Source: Echinostoma caproni (Eukaryota; Platyhelminthes; Trematoda; Plagiorchiida; Echinostomatidae). Taken from it: DNA of 30,889 nt. The notes under the pieces were generated by a model. It was not told the DNA's origin. It did no database searches and was given only the letters and a program-made list of their open reading frames with translations. Each line of letters begins with the position of its first letter. The first letter of the stretch is position 1. Location of the stretch: contig UZAN01043219.1 in the NCBI GenBank assembly GCA_900618425.1, forward strand, positions 11,991-42,879, given 5' to 3'. The translations under genes and the position numbers were made by a program. This document shows positions 1 through 13,317 of this stretch, piece by piece.

Positions 1-530
1 GTTTCCAGGTCACTCGTCTTATACAGCTTCTCATGTTAGCTTTCCTCCGCGTTTCGACCCATCTTTTCAGCATATTGATATCTACATGTATGAAATGAAC
101 GGTTAGATTGATGGTTCTGTTGTTTAGTGACAATGTTTGATTTTGTACTGCTGGAAAGCTTTGAACTGTCTGTCCCCCTTGCCCTTTGTACTCACGTCAT
201 TGTTAGTGCCGAACATATATCCACACGCACGCGACATTGTGGTCTGAATTTGTGTCCAGCTCGATATATATACGAATTGGCGGAGACAGCAGAGGCTTTC
301 GATTCCTTTCATACTGGTCTTGCACAGACTTATTCATACATTCACTTTTTCTGACCAATATCCCCCGCCTCCCGAGAACTTTGGTGCACTGGGAATACAT
401 GCGATATGCTATTGTTCCTGATTTTCTCTCTTCGTTTCACCCCCATTGTAGTCAAACGAATCGCTTGTCGGTAAACAGTACTTACATGATGCATTTGTCG
501 TGCAAAGGAAGCGTAAGCTACCAAGTTAGA
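1..530. other. Unassigned sequence before first SINE relic
   Basis: No recognisable coding, RNA or repeat feature. An open frame at 237-725 on the plus strand (162 codons) runs into the SINE relic antisense to it and shows no family motif, so it is treated as chance. Confidence 0.5.
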
Positions 531-531
531 C

Positions 532-575
532 ATACTGGACGGCTGTTTCGATCTGGTTGGATCTCATCAACAATG
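532..575 (-). ncRNA. Hammerhead ribozyme-like motif, copy 1
   Basis: On the minus strand: stem I 5' strand ATTG (571-574), then TTGATGA (564-570) in place of core CUGAUGA, stem II GATC/GATC (560-563 with 550-553) closing a 6-base loop, GAA (547-549), a very short stem III around ACAGCCGT (539-546), cleavage triplet GUC ending at 538, and stem I 3' strand CAGT (534-537). Stem I forms four pairs including one U-G. One core position is changed (C3 to U), known to be damaging in hammerheads, so it is probably inactive or weak. The minimal stem III is typical of SINE and Penelope-associated hammerheads, which may work as dimers. Confidence 0.5.
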
Positions 576-712
576 CAAACCCCGAACCTCACAGGTAGGA
601 CGCAAGCATGCTTACCGTTTGACCACCGGACAGCTGATCAGACAGTTTTCCTTTTGGGCTTTATACACTATGACACAGCCCATCTTTGCGAACCTAATAC
701 AGGCATCGGACC
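534..712 (-). mobile_element. Hammerhead-containing tRNA-related SINE relic, copy 1
   Basis: Read on the minus strand, this starts with a head shared with the copy at 22465-22690, then a tRNA-like box A region (TGGTCAAACGGTAAGCATG), a degraded box B (GGTTCGGGGTT), and a hammerhead-like tail ending near 534. The order pol III promoter then hammerhead is that of schistosome Sm-alpha elements (known family). Compared with copy 2, about 25-30 bases are missing between the box B equivalent and the hammerhead. Both ends are estimates because no target-site duplication was found. It encodes no protein and would have needed reverse transcriptase from another element. Confidence 0.6.
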
Positions 713-3700
713 CCGCGTATCTTAGCACTAGCCTCGAAACAGCTGACCGGTGCGTCTTATCTGTTCAGCTGACGCTTTATTTACATGACTAATTCATCAT
801 GTAGTGAAATCCAATTCTCTGCCACTATCATACAGCAAGATTGACTAAATTTGTAAAGTATTGCTGGATGCCTTTGTGTTTGTAACGGGACCCAAACGAT
901 TGCATCACTGCTTGAGTGCAGTTATAAACGCTGATTGATAAAGGTGAATTGACCAAAAGAAGTAGTAGTTGGTTGTATTCATCCACATAGATTGCTCCGA
1001 TGGATACAGGACAGGTAAGTGGCGGGTCACGGTGACCAAAGTAGCCTCCCGTTTACTTAATCTACAATGGGAAATAATTGCGAGGTCGTCGTGCGGAGTG
1101 CTTTAAGATACAATCTGGCTCTGACTCGCTTACTCAGGTACCACTAGGCGAAATCAATGGCGTTGGCTTGTACACCCCTTTAGAAGTAGTATGGCTATCT
1201 GTTAGACCGCTGTTGAGAACGCAAGGATAACACTATCTTTTCTAAATTAGTAGTTTTCCGATGCAGGAACTTGGTAACTTGTTGCTACGTAACCCGTGTG
1301 AGGAGTGTATATCACTATTCTGGAGTAAACAGTTATGCAATTCCATAGTCGAAAAACGATTGCATAAATAGTAGGATGAAGAGTTTGATTCTGATCTTCG
1401 TCAGATTGTTAGCCGCAGAGGAATTCTACAGTTTACCGCAAGGTACAGGTCTCCACGATTGAGTGTTGTGTCCTACCAGTTCGTTTTTGGAGATTGATGG
1501 TGTTACGCAGCGGACGATCGACCAGCAGTCGCAGTTATTCTTGGCCTTGGGATGTTTATCTCAGTTGACCAGGAGACCGTATTCAATCCCTTTTACGTAA
1601 ACGAACGATCCATGCTTTTAATCTGTTTAAGTCATTGTCATATAGGAACACTGAATGACGTCGTGAGAAACTAATTGTTGGCGAGGCGTGTATGCGCATT
1701 GTTTATTCGAGGTTGTGATCATCGTACTCGAGAAGGAGGACAGACGAAGCATCAGGTGATCTTAAAAGTCATTATTTTTGGCCAGTGGGCATAGTAGTTT
1801 ATGCGTATGTGCGCTAGCGGCTACCCTCGATTCCGAAATTGGCTGTTGTGATGCCAGGTTTACGAGCTAAGGGAACCAATCTGTCTGTGACTAGTGCCTC
1901 ATCCAGTTATGATTAGCTTTGTCAATCGTGCTCACTCGCGTTGATAGATGCACTGCTCGAAGGGTGAGTGGATATGTACTGGCATTACAAGTCAAGGCAA
2001 ACTACATAAGCTTTTTGCACCCGAAGGCTTCAGGCCACACAGCTATCTACTAATGTCTTGTGGTTATAAACTGTTGATTGTATGCGCAGTGGAGAAATGA
2101 GAATTCGAAATAAATCTATGATACTAATCTGGTGGAGTCTGAGAGATACTGATCTACTGGTATATACTACGTTCGCTGTCGGGTTTATATAATAAGTATG
2201 GTACGAGACAAGTTCGTCCTAATACGCTTTGAGACTTTGTCCAATACTTTGAACTCCATGAAGTTTGCTCATAACTCGTGACAAACGTCCAATATCAGAA
2301 ACTAGAACCCTGTTGAAGAGGTCGGAATGCTTACCGACCCAGAGAATGAATAAGGGCGTTTGTATTTTTCAGTTCGCTCCGGGTCACTGCCCACTCTTGT
2401 TCAGGTTCAACTTCGCATACAGCTCTCGACGAACGGCAACTGGTCGCTCCATTTAGACTAGTACTGTAACTTTATGTATCACACAACAGTAAACTATCGT
2501 GCGGTTAGCTTTGTAAAAATTGTTATTTTTGTTGATGTAGTTTGATGTCACTGCTTATTTCATTCACAATGGCCAAATATGTTTTCCCATCATCCCTCAT
2601 CGGATCCAGCTGTTAGTGCCGCTTATGGCCTAGAGCTAAGATGTGAGCTCAGGATTCTCCAAAGTGACAAAGAAAGCAAACGGTGGACGTGTGGTGCATT
2701 CGGTAGGGAAAATGTCATAAGTATTCGAGCCTGAAGCCTGTTGGAGACTTCGTTTCTCTCCGGAGTAGTTTTTATGCTAGAGAAAATGTTACAAACCCCG
2801 ATTGGCCAGAAGCAAGCCAGCGGCAGGCATCGCATGCAGCCTGAAGTCCGAAAGCTCCAAGAAAACTGGTGGGTGAGAGTTGTTTGCGGAAAAGAAAATA
2901 TTAGCTTCCTCCGCGGGTTTTCAAAGGTAGTTTCGGCCAGTATGCACCATCGGCGGTCGGCAGAACCCGACCACCGAAATAACCTGCAGTAGAATTGGTC
3001 AGGGGAAATAATTCAACTAAATAGCAGCTAACCAGATTACAGTGACTTGCAGGTCCCTAAGGCCCGGAAGTGTGATGTTGTATTCAAATATGGAAGAGAA
3101 AACAAAAGTCAATCTGACAAGCTCTCTCCACTCTTCTAAAGGTGACGGTCGACTTTTTCGCGTTTTCTGTAACTGCTTTATTGCGTAACATCCGGTCAGA
3201 AAAGCGTATTCCAATATTTTGAAGCGAGTTCTTGATGGTTCTTGTTTTGAACAGAACAACTTTTGACAAACAAGGCTTGTTTTCAGTAATTCTTCTTGTT
3301 GGCAAATACGTCACTATTGAATCCTGGATAATATTTGATCCGGATGTTCAGACAAGATAGATATTCTTGAACAACAGGCTGGATTCTGACCTATTTGTGA
3401 CCACATTGATCAAATCTTCACATTGTCCGCTGCGCGACTTACACCTCCCATTCTCCATCGACGCTCGTGATACCCCTTTAGCTAAAGATTACTTTTGTCT
3501 CCGTTAATCAAAAAACTCTTCGGTTCCCTCTTCAAACGAAGGCCCCAAAATTATGTTGCAATAAATCGATATCGGTGATATCTGAGAAATTTTCAACAGG
3601 AGACATGAAGATGATGAGAAATCATTTAAAAACCATTGTTCGCCTTCGGACTAATGTTCAGGTGAAAATCTATTGATAAACATCTAGAATTATAGATGTA

Positions 3701-6700
3701 CCGAATCCCAGGTAACTAAAAAAATCAACTGTTTCAATTTCTGGGCCTTTCGGAACTGTTATGATCAACTATGAAGAGGTTGTACATGTGCGTTTTGATG
3801 GAAACCTGTCAACCGTTCTGAAAGACATGTTCAAGCCCGATTTTCGAAGTTCTCCTTATCACTGACTAGAACAAGACTTTTCAAAAAGGTTAACACTTTT
3901 CGACCAATAAGAATCAACATCCCGGGCTTGATGCTGAATTTTTGACTATTTCAATATCGTTTTTGGTGCTTTTGTATGTTTTAAAAGACACGGCTAATGG
4001 GCAAATACGTGAAGTTTGGTGGTCTTTTCTAAATTTTTTTCGGTAATTGACCGGACAATCATAGGTATAATTCCAGGAATCATTTCACTATTTACAAGCT
4101 TTAGTCAGAAAAGAAATTGGTGAAGTGTTGTGAGGCGAATGTAAATTTTAAGATCAGAAGGGTCTTGAAAAGGAGGTCGTTTATGTTTCTTTCACCAAGT
4201 GTAACAAGGTGATACGTATTGGAAATAGTAAAACGACCCATCTGTGCAATGTATCTTTTGCTAAATTGGGAAGCCTGATTTTTAAATTTTCCAAGCGTAG
4301 TTCCGGTTAGGGCTTGCAGTGCGGGTGAAAATGTGCAAAAATTTGCGTTCAGAAATGTAAAGTGATATTGGAAAACGTGCAAACTCTTCATGTGCTCCAG
4401 AAACATGTGAAATTATGCGCTAGGCCTGTTTCAGATTACACAGAATAAATTTTTTTCAAGAAAAGTATTATATGATAACGTTTTTTACTGTATGCCGTAT
4501 AAGTACTATATTAGGCATTGCCCTCGTAAGGTATACGCACAACCAGCCATCCAAAAACCAAATTTATCAGGTTCATTTTTCGCTCAGTTAAAAATAAAAC
4601 TATTGTCAATAGTGAATTTTCTGGAGGCGTGGTAAACGTTTAAATGAAGGAATAAAGTGCCAGCAAATCATGGGGAAATTCATTCCTTGAGTGTTAAATA
4701 TGGCTTCCGCGTTTCTCAGGTTGTTCTCCAACGTTTTGTGGTTACTCATGGAGTTGATTCAGGTGTAAAATATTATTTTCGGAAGAATATGTTGTCCAGT
4801 TACTTTGTGCCCATTTACCAGAATGGTCAGGGCAAGCACAGGGAAAATACTGCTTATCAACAAATCTTTCCTGACGAATTGCATTAGAATATGGCAACTT
4901 TCAACTAACGTGGAATACAGCATGACTAACAGGAAATTGAGAGATACAGTCGTTGGAGTTAGTCATGGGAAACGTGTTCTTTATTGATGTGATATAATAT
5001 AACCTGACGGATTAGATAATTTACTTTCTCATGAGTATGAAATCAAACACGAATAAAAGTAATTGGTCAANTCAAGGTCTGACTAAGATGCCTTCGCTTT
5101 TAGTGAAATCCGCATTCTCGTGTAGTCCGATTTGAGTCCCTATCTCAGCCTAATTGAGCACATCGGGAAGAGGGGAATGGGCGGGCCGTTGACCAGGCGA
5201 GCATATCAAAATGTCAGTCAATATTTCCGTTGCTGAATTGTAAGCCAACTTCAATACAGAAAGGAAACGCATGGGATCTGAAGTTCAATAAACGCCGACA
5301 ATTTGAACTGAGAATCGGAGGCGAAATGGAGGCATTGGACTCTAATGTGATAGAAAAATTTGTAATAATATGGTATTTTACCTAATTTTTCGTCGCTCAA
5401 CACTAGAATATTCCCGTAAATGGTATTTAATGCCTACTTAACAAATATGTCCACACTTTATGATCGGCTATGACTTTGGTTTCCATTAGATAAGGAACAA
5501 CTGATGCATTATTCGGAAGTAAACACAAAGATTCCGGTAACGTTTTACCCACACTACACACAATGATTGAAAAAAAAAACAGTTGCGATATGTTAAAACT
5601 GAATAAGACTTTGGTAGCCGACTCTATATGCGATGGTTCGTTGTCAAATATGGAAAAATTAGTTTTTTATTATTTATTGGATGATCGGGGAATGAAATTT
5701 ACTTACCGTAATTTGAAGCTTTGGTGAGAATTTTCATAATGCTCTCAATCTGTGATACTATTTCATTACCAAAGCTATTGTAGATAGCCCACCTCTCTCA
5801 TTTGTGCCCAACATTAGTCTTTTACCGATCAGTCTGTTTAGGCGTGCTCTTTGTGATCATACGATTTTTGCTTGTTCTTACCCGTTCCTATATTACATGA
5901 TTCAAGTGCGAGTAGCCTGGTAATCAAGAGCAAATTGCACCGACATTAATTCTCCTATTTCACTTGTGCATCTACACACCAACTGGTTGACGAGCTCTTC
6001 GTTGATGGTCACCAACGCATAACTGCCTAAATAAAATTGTTTGTTCTTTCCTATTCCTAAAATGGAGCTGCATGCCATTTGCATCAGTTGATAGGCTGTT
6101 GTTATCTTGAAAACAAACAGCATATTTGATCTAACCGAAGTAAAAGATAGAATTACTGTATCTTGTCGATGAGACTACTGCTCAGGTGACTGGAACCGAA
6201 GCCCATTTAGAATCAGTTTGTTTGTACATAGGCATTGAACCAAACAAGGATTTTCTCGAAAGTAGAGATGGAAAAATGACTCAGTATTCAATGAAACCCA
6301 CGCATTTTTGACTCGGTCAAATATTTTTCCCGGTTGCAGGTAATGAATTTTTCACTGGATACAAAGAAATGCCTTTTACAAAAGCCACAGTGATAATGTC
6401 TCTGCTCGCTGATTATTGTTGTTGTCATTTACTTCGAATTATTTGGTCATGAGGTAAAATCAGAATGGTTCAATAGATAATTCTTTTCAGCAAAATCGAT
6501 AATAATTCAATATGTTTCTATTATACTTTTAACGTCGCACATTCACATTTCTGTTTGATATGAAAAATGAGCGTTACCTCATGGGGTAGAAATTATTACA
6601 TTTCGTTGCGAATACATTAAATACTTTATAATAATGCCTCAGACTATCCGGTTCACTGATCCACTTACATGATATACATAAATTGAGGTATTTCGAGAAA

Positions 6701-6768
6701 CCCTGAATGTTTTAATGATAAATCAGTATTCATAGCTAACATGATCGGCCCCACATTTGTAAATGGGC
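713..6768. other. Unassigned AT-rich sequence
   Basis: About 6 kb with only short open frames, the longest 101 codons on the minus strand at 4101-4406. None carries a motif I recognise, and many are antisense or overlapping. No tRNA, simple repeat or transposon end was identified. One ambiguous base (N) is at 5071. Short exons of a large-intron gene cannot be excluded. Confidence 0.4.
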
Positions 6769-6788
6769 TGCGCTTGAATTCAAGCGCA
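6769..6788. repeat. Perfect 20-bp palindrome
   Basis: TGCGCTTGAATTCAAGCGCA is its own reverse complement with no spacer. It is more GC-rich than its surroundings. No repeat or gene boundary was seen around it. Confidence 0.85.
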
Positions 6789-9591
6789 ACTACTCAAACT
6801 ATTCGTGTTTCCTGATGTTGCATGATCGCTGATTCTTGTTACCTCATTCTAGTCAGTGCACCTTTGAGATTATATATTATGAAACTGCTTCTTACACTCA
6901 GTCACGAAACTACTTCCACTACCACTTTTATCGAGTAAAGATAGTTCGTCTGAGACATTTTGTTTCCTCGTTAGTAGAAACGCTGAGCCTGCGGAACAGG
7001 AGGAGTGCAGCATGACAAGAAAGATGGTGGATGATGGCTTAGTGGGTCTTCAGAGTATCCGTTGTTTCTTCTGTGTCAGTATCCGATTAGGCCGGAATTG
7101 GTTTTGATTTTTCAACACGGGTTCACTGAGAAAACCAGTTCACTAAAATCGTAACAATTGGAATTCTTCGGAAAAATAATTCGTGCTATTATACACACTA
7201 CGCAAACCTTTACCATCATCTAATCAACCTTCCCAGCACTGTTCTACATTTCCCATTCAATAAATGTCACTTTCATTTGGCTTGGGGATAGGTCCGTATG
7301 AGAATATTTTTGAACTGAAATGAATTGTGACGCGTGCTCAAGAGGAGAGAACAAGTGAGCGACAGTTAAATCCAACCGACCATTGACAACTAAAACGTGT
7401 CAGCTGGTATCACAATACAATTGGCATTTTACTTCTGAAACCAAAGGAGTGATCGTTCAAAAAACTCAAAATTGACGTCTGAGGAGTTTGACGGCACAAA
7501 TGCTCAGGAAATACCCAATGGATACAGTAACATCAATCTTTAGAAATTTGCATTATTTGTAACTAACTTAATAGTAGAGCGAGTCCTAAATTTCTCAATG
7601 GCTACAGGAGTATTTTTATCGGACAAAGCGGTTCCCCTAGCGCTATGTGATCGCCACTAATTTCAAACACAAAACATTGCATACTATTATGCCTCATAAT
7701 GTCTGCTAAGCGCTTTTTGTAATAGACAAAAACGTTTTTTATCATTTATCACTGCTTCATGGTACGATTCTGATTGTTGTGCATGACAATAGTCCTTTGG
7801 GAGCGGAACTTGATACATGTGACATGCAGTAATCTGGGATATGTCTTGCAACGCAATTGTACAAAGGAATGATTCACACAGTTCCCATAACCTATGGTTC
7901 CATTGAAATTTTCAGTGAGACCATATTTTGTTCCTATTTTCACCAAATCCAATCAAGAAATGGAGCCACGTGCGTTAAGTCACCAACATCAATTGATCGT
8001 TAGGATATTCTGATAGATAGAAGGAATACAACTCAAACTCGCGCTTTTATCGGTGGTATATGATGGTATTGATCCTTTATCTATACTCAGCAAGAGCATT
8101 TGTTACGCACGCTATTTGAAAGCCTCCGAAATTTTCGTTTATTTCTCGAAATAGTGTATGGTAAACTATCTTTCCACGCGTTAATCAAACCGTACTCATT
8201 AATCATACCCAATTATTATTATTCAGTTCTTCACATGAGTATAAGGGAAATAAGTTAAATTTGCGCAACACACGTACTGTGGTTTTTTAACAGTGTCTTT
8301 TGCGATTAATTAACGTTCTACTGCAATATTCCCCTTTCCTTTTGAGTAACCCAAGAGCTTCTTTCATTTTATCCCACACCATGGTTGAGGAAAACATGAA
8401 GCTGCCCTTTTCTCGTTCTGACCGGAGTCATGTATGAAATTACCCTGGGAACTGAGTGGCGCATCAATGTCAGTATTATTCACGGTGAATTTTTTCCGTT
8501 AATTATCTCGGGTAAATATTCATTGCTGCATGCGAGGTTTGTTGCCGTTTCAACTGCCCACGAGGAGGCAAGAACCGTCACACGTGACCAATCTCTATTT
8601 GTGATGCGGACAGATAGGATCGATTAGGGCAGGAACAAAGTGTCATGGAAATGAACGGGGAAAGTCAGGTCACCACTCACTACTGTTCATCATTTGTGAC
8701 CGTGACCGGAGCTAACTTAACCTACAAATATCGCGTTTACCTCTCTTTTAACAGAAAGCAAATTACCCTATCATATAATAGGATGCCTACCGGAATGTAA
8801 ATTTTCATGAACCTCCACACTATAAATAGCAATCGAAGCGTACGTGTAGAAAGCGAATTGTGAATAGTATTGGAATATCCGGATTGGCAGCATATACAAG
8901 CGAGTCTCTTGGCTCGGAATCGAATATGTAAAATAATTTATACGATGATGAAAAAACATTGTCGAGTAGTTGTTAAAATGTACTGTTGAAACAAAACGTG
9001 TTCTAATGCAGAACGCACGATGGAGCGCACATGTGACTTCAGGTAAGTCCGTTTGACGTCCAACCAACCAAATACAAGCAAAATTAGGCAGGACAATTGT
9101 GTGTGTGTTAACGCTCAACTGCACTGGATAACGTCGTACTCATCCGATGTCGGTAGGTGCTCAATTTGGTAATCGAAATCTGTTGTCATGTTGGGTTGAG
9201 CGATACGAATGGACTAGCACGAAGCGTGACCCAACGATAAGTGCAGCAGTAACGACCATGAACAGAACCGTACGACCCAGACAAGAATAGTAGATAGTAG
9301 GCGCGTGCGCACGACTGCAGTACCCGAAGCAAGTTCCAATGGAACCGAGAGAAAACGCCCCACGGAAGACAGACCTTCATGCTTCGTTGTATATTTGGCT
9401 CCACCTTAAAGGTGGCCACTGTGGACAACTCGTCTGTTTACATACAGTTTGGGGCCATCAATGACCATGGAAAATAGATCAAAAGTAGTGAATCGTAGAG
9501 AAATGGACCAATGAGAATTGAATATGGCCGGTGGTGCGGTACGAATCTTTCTTGGCGCCAAAATCCAAAAGTTCAAATTTTATAAAAATAG
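6789..9591. other. Unassigned sequence
   Basis: No recognisable gene. The longest open frame is 117 codons on the minus strand (8771-9124), without a known motif. Around 9130-9460 the sequence is more GC-rich and could be an older part of the adjoining Penelope-like insertion, but its translation gave no reverse transcriptase motif by eye. Confidence 0.35.
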
Positions 9592-9852
9592 GTTAAGGAG
9601 CACCACCCGCGATGGTTAATTCAGGGACAGACTGGCTTTACCTCAAGCGCGATCGTGGGGCACCTCGTCAACACCGGGCACAAGATCGAACCGGAGAAAG
9701 CTTTCGATGTTGTTTATTCTGTCCCACTCAATTGATCGAAGGCGGCCAGAGTTTGGACACTGGCCATGGCCGAGGCGATTTCCATTCCCTTATTAGGCCC
9801 CAGCCTGTGTGCCCAAAAACGGCTGGTGCAGGCGCTCCAATTTCCTGGGCCG
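9592..9852 (+). pseudogene. Penelope-like element, C-terminal GIY-YIG endonuclease remnant
   Basis: One frame reads VKEHHPRWL, TSSAIVGHLVNTGH, then an EKAFDVVYSVP stretch, AEAISI and QKRLVQALQFP. This matches the C-terminal part of the GIY-YIG endonuclease of trematode Penelope-like elements: a conserved SSAIV-HL---GH segment followed by the acidic AEA-I motif, whose glutamate codon is 9772-9774. In the family this domain nicks target DNA for retrotransposition. The GIY and YIG strands and the whole reverse transcriptase are absent. The frame opens just after a TAG at 9589-9591, so the copy is 5'-truncated. An in-frame TGA at 9733-9735 lies in a TGATCG context and could derive from CpG decay. 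The frame stays open past 9852 to 10032, but with no family resemblance. Family assignment is from remembered motif patterns, not a search. Confidence 0.65.
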
Positions 9853-10139
9853 GTTGTGAAAACTAAGACAGAACAGGACCTGTCACTTGGCCCAAGTGAG
9901 GAAAGGTCACATCAACTAACACATTCCTACACGGGCACACGCATACATCTCCATTACTCTGTGCCTCCGATTAATGACCTTAAATTTAGCCAATGTAAGA
10001 AATTTTCCACCATATGGTATGTAAGAGTATGATTACGAATACTCAAAATCAGTTGTTCGCTCACCGACTCGTTTTTTCGGTGCTACCATGCTTTTCTGAA
10101 AATAATTAGAAAAATAACGAAAGTAGATGAAAATAGTCA

Positions 10140-10175
10140 CTTTTATAGGGAAAAAGGTCTTTTCCCTATCAAAAG
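10140..10175. repeat. Long hairpin (15-bp stem, one bulge)
   Basis: CTTTTATAGGGAAAA (10140-10154) pairs with TTTTCCCTATCAAAAG (10160-10175) as 10 continuous pairs, one bulged C, then 5 more, around a 5-base loop AGGTC. No coding context. It could be a small foldback element or chance in AT-rich sequence. Confidence 0.7.
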
Positions 10176-12565
10176 CACTTGTGCGATCTCGTTGACATGC
10201 GCATAGAGATTTTGACATCCTTCNGCGCATGAGTCTACTACATTGGTCATGAGCGCAGTTGAGGCTTCACAAGTCGAATGCTAATCCTTCCTGTGGTTTC
10301 TGAAATCTGAAGCCCTGTTTCTGTAGTGACATGAGATGGGATTGGAAGATGATGGTAACACCTGCGTGACTGCCAATAGATGGTTCTAGAGGTATGGGAA
10401 TTGAGCTTGACACCATGTATGATTACCATCATGGGAAAGCCAGCGTATAAATTGATCTCTAACATGTGACAATGTTTTACTCGTAATAACTGCAGATCAG
10501 GAATCGCAAGAAAAGCTGCAATTGCATTAGTGATTACCTATCGAAATCTGCCGGAGACTCGGGAAGAAGTCCAAAGCAGCGGAATGAATGGTACGAACAA
10601 CATTGAAAGAGTATTGACTGAATAATTACCAGCAAATTGTGTTCTTTTGGTTCCACCAATCCTTGCCACACCTTATCTAATTTGATTGGTCGGTATAACC
10701 ATGTTTTTATTCTCTATCGTGGAATTGTATTGTGAAACCCTCTAGCTAACGTAATCTTGGGGTCTCAGATCTCCACAGATGTGGCACCACAAGTGCTATT
10801 TAAGAAAACAAACGTAGATGTGTTCAACATAAACCGCTTATCGTTGTTGTAACATCCGACTTCTGGTGATGTGAAGAACGCAAATCCTTATCCAGTGAAA
10901 CTGCAGTTGAACTCCGGTGAGTCAAATCAGTGATGAAACAATCCAAAAAGGATATTTGACAGACAATACTTTCTTCTCCATTATCTGTTTTGGTTCTGAG
11001 CTTAATTGGTGAGGGTGCTGCATTGAATTCCGACACCGTATCATCGAATAAGAACTATTTTACGCTTGTTATTGTGATTTTGTGTGCACCTAAATTCATA
11101 ATTTTCGATAAGTGATGCTTTCCTTTGGTTGCTTAATGAAACACTGTCATAAAAGACCCTATTGTTATGGATGAAGAACATTACTCTCAAAAAACGAAAG
11201 GCAAAACCCAGAAACAACAGTATCCAGTTTTATGTGAAGCTTGGAGATAGGTTGAAGTACAAACTAGAATCAGTGCAACGTTCTTTGTGTTGACTTCCCA
11301 TATAAACACTGAGAACGTAGTGAGGAGGATGGTCTAACTGGTATCACTGGTGCAAACAAGCGATTAATGTGAGGGCCACCTTTGTTTGGTTCCGTAGATA
11401 AACATTGTGTCCGAATTTACGTCACTTATGATGAGACAATTACAATTACGATTACGATCAAACCAAAAGGGGTTATTAGATGTGTACTGGGGTGAACAGA
11501 GTCACCAACGAGAAACATCGAGGTGTTGATCTGAAAAGGGAACTACAAATACTACGCTCACGTGAACAAAACGAGTTTAGGGTTTGTGGTGATTAGGGAG
11601 AGACAATGTTAAAGCTATCATTTATTCTGCCTCTGTGATGAGGAGAATTCGTGTTACCTTGGACCCTGGCACAATTAATAACATTGGATGAGTAGATTAA
11701 AGGACAAATCAAACTTTCAGCATCGGAACGATTTTATGTATGGTGTAAAGCCGCTTCTGTTTTTCTTCTTTTAAAGCTTCCCATATCGTAAGTACTAATT
11801 GAAAGTTTTGAGCCGCAGTATTACCTGATCTGCATCATAACTTATCAAGATTCCCTGAAAACTATTCACATACGTGAATGTGGTATGTCTCAATAAAGAA
11901 CTGTTGCATTATAGTACCACGTTTTTGCTGGGATCTATTGTCAGTCTGTTCCTGAGCCCTGGAAACAATTCCTATCTGGTGTACTTGAATCAGCGCGGTG
12001 CCTTAGAACGTATCAGAGTACCATTTGTGTCTTTCAATCTGAAAACAAACTAATGAGATAAAAATAGCCGAAGGATATACGGTTTACGGTTCATGTTTAG
12101 TTTTATCCTGCTGACACGTGTCCTCATTTGCCTACCAATTACTTTACTTTAACAAAAGGCAACCGTGTGAATGTTTCTCATTAAACGCTCAGTCTGACCG
12201 TATCGATTGACGAATAGTCTTCAATAATGCAGTCGGAATGTTTTTGCTTATTTCGTCGTTCCATGGGATCGGTGATCAGCATAACTATACAGCCAGTTAT
12301 CGTCACTCCTTTAGTACACACGAATGTTACTCACCGGCTGCGTGGAGCAAAACAACTGTTGAACAATCCTGGTAATAGAACACGGGAGAATCCGCCCCAG
12401 TATTATTACATTACCACAATTGGTGATTATCGTGTTGATGAAACAGAATACTGTGATTTCCAGTCTCAGAAACTAAGGTTACGCTGCGGTTAAACAAATA
12501 AGAAATGCAGGCAACAAACTTTTAGTTTAGTCACTGAAAGGAAAGAAAAATTATTTTCCATCACT

Positions 12566-12582
12566 TATATATATATATATAT
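12566..12582. repeat. TA microsatellite
   Basis: About eight uninterrupted TA dinucleotides. Confidence 0.9.
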
Positions 12583-13252
12583 CTAGTTCGAGGTGAGGGT
12601 GGTAGTTAGTTCAATTGTGTAGCTTTTAAAGTTATAGGAAAGATTATTTTATTGTAACCGTTGAAGTACGGGAAAATCGTTAAAAGGATCGCTGACGGAA
12701 AATATTTATGAGCTTCGAAATGTGTAATTCTGATTGAAGGTGAAGACAAGCGTGGATATTTTTGTCAGTATATAACGTAGTCTTCTATGACACTTCTGTA
12801 TTTGAAATGAATGATGGTGTTACAATTCCACAAGACGATGCTCGGTCGAGAATGGTCGCTGATTGAAGATTACAGATGGGACACCACGTTATCCCATATA
12901 TTATGTCTGTAGAGCAATGGGGAAATTCTTTTGTCTCCTTGTCATGTAGACCATAACGTGCAAGTGGAAAGCATAGGCACTTTGAATATTCGCGTATGCT
13001 CCACCAAACTCTGAGTAACAGATTGGAAGAAACTCAACACAGCACCACAGAGATGACTCACTGAAGTATTTCACATATTCTGAGAATCGTAACTTCATTT
13101 AAACAAATATCGAAATGATTGTTTGTGCCTATAGAATAAGGACTGTGTCAAGCTAGCTTTCGGGGTGTTGATAACACAACTGGGATCCAGAACTAAACCT
13201 TCGATGGATTTTAGTCATTCTCCATTCTGTATGTTGATTGTGAAAAGTTCAG

Positions 13253-13317
13253 TAGTCTCGGTGGGATTCGAACCCACGCATGGACACCGCCTACGCTTTG
13301 TACGCGCATGCTCTACC
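13253..13317 (-). pseudogene. tRNA-like unit 1, 3' portion with intact T arm
   Basis: Carries the only unmutated T arm and box B of the array (13261-13277). The acceptor 5' strand and D stem 5' side are missing. Acceptor 3' strand reads CGAGACT. Confidence 0.75.

Larger units (their letters stand above)
9853..13228. other. Unassigned sequence
   Basis: Short open frames only. The longest is 12227-12493 on the plus strand (88 codons), without a recognised motif. It contains a long hairpin at 10140-10175, a TA run at 12566-12582, and one N at 10224. Confidence 0.4.

Noticed and set aside
237..725. 162-codon plus-strand open frame
   Set aside because: Its second half is antisense to the SINE relic and the rest has no motif.
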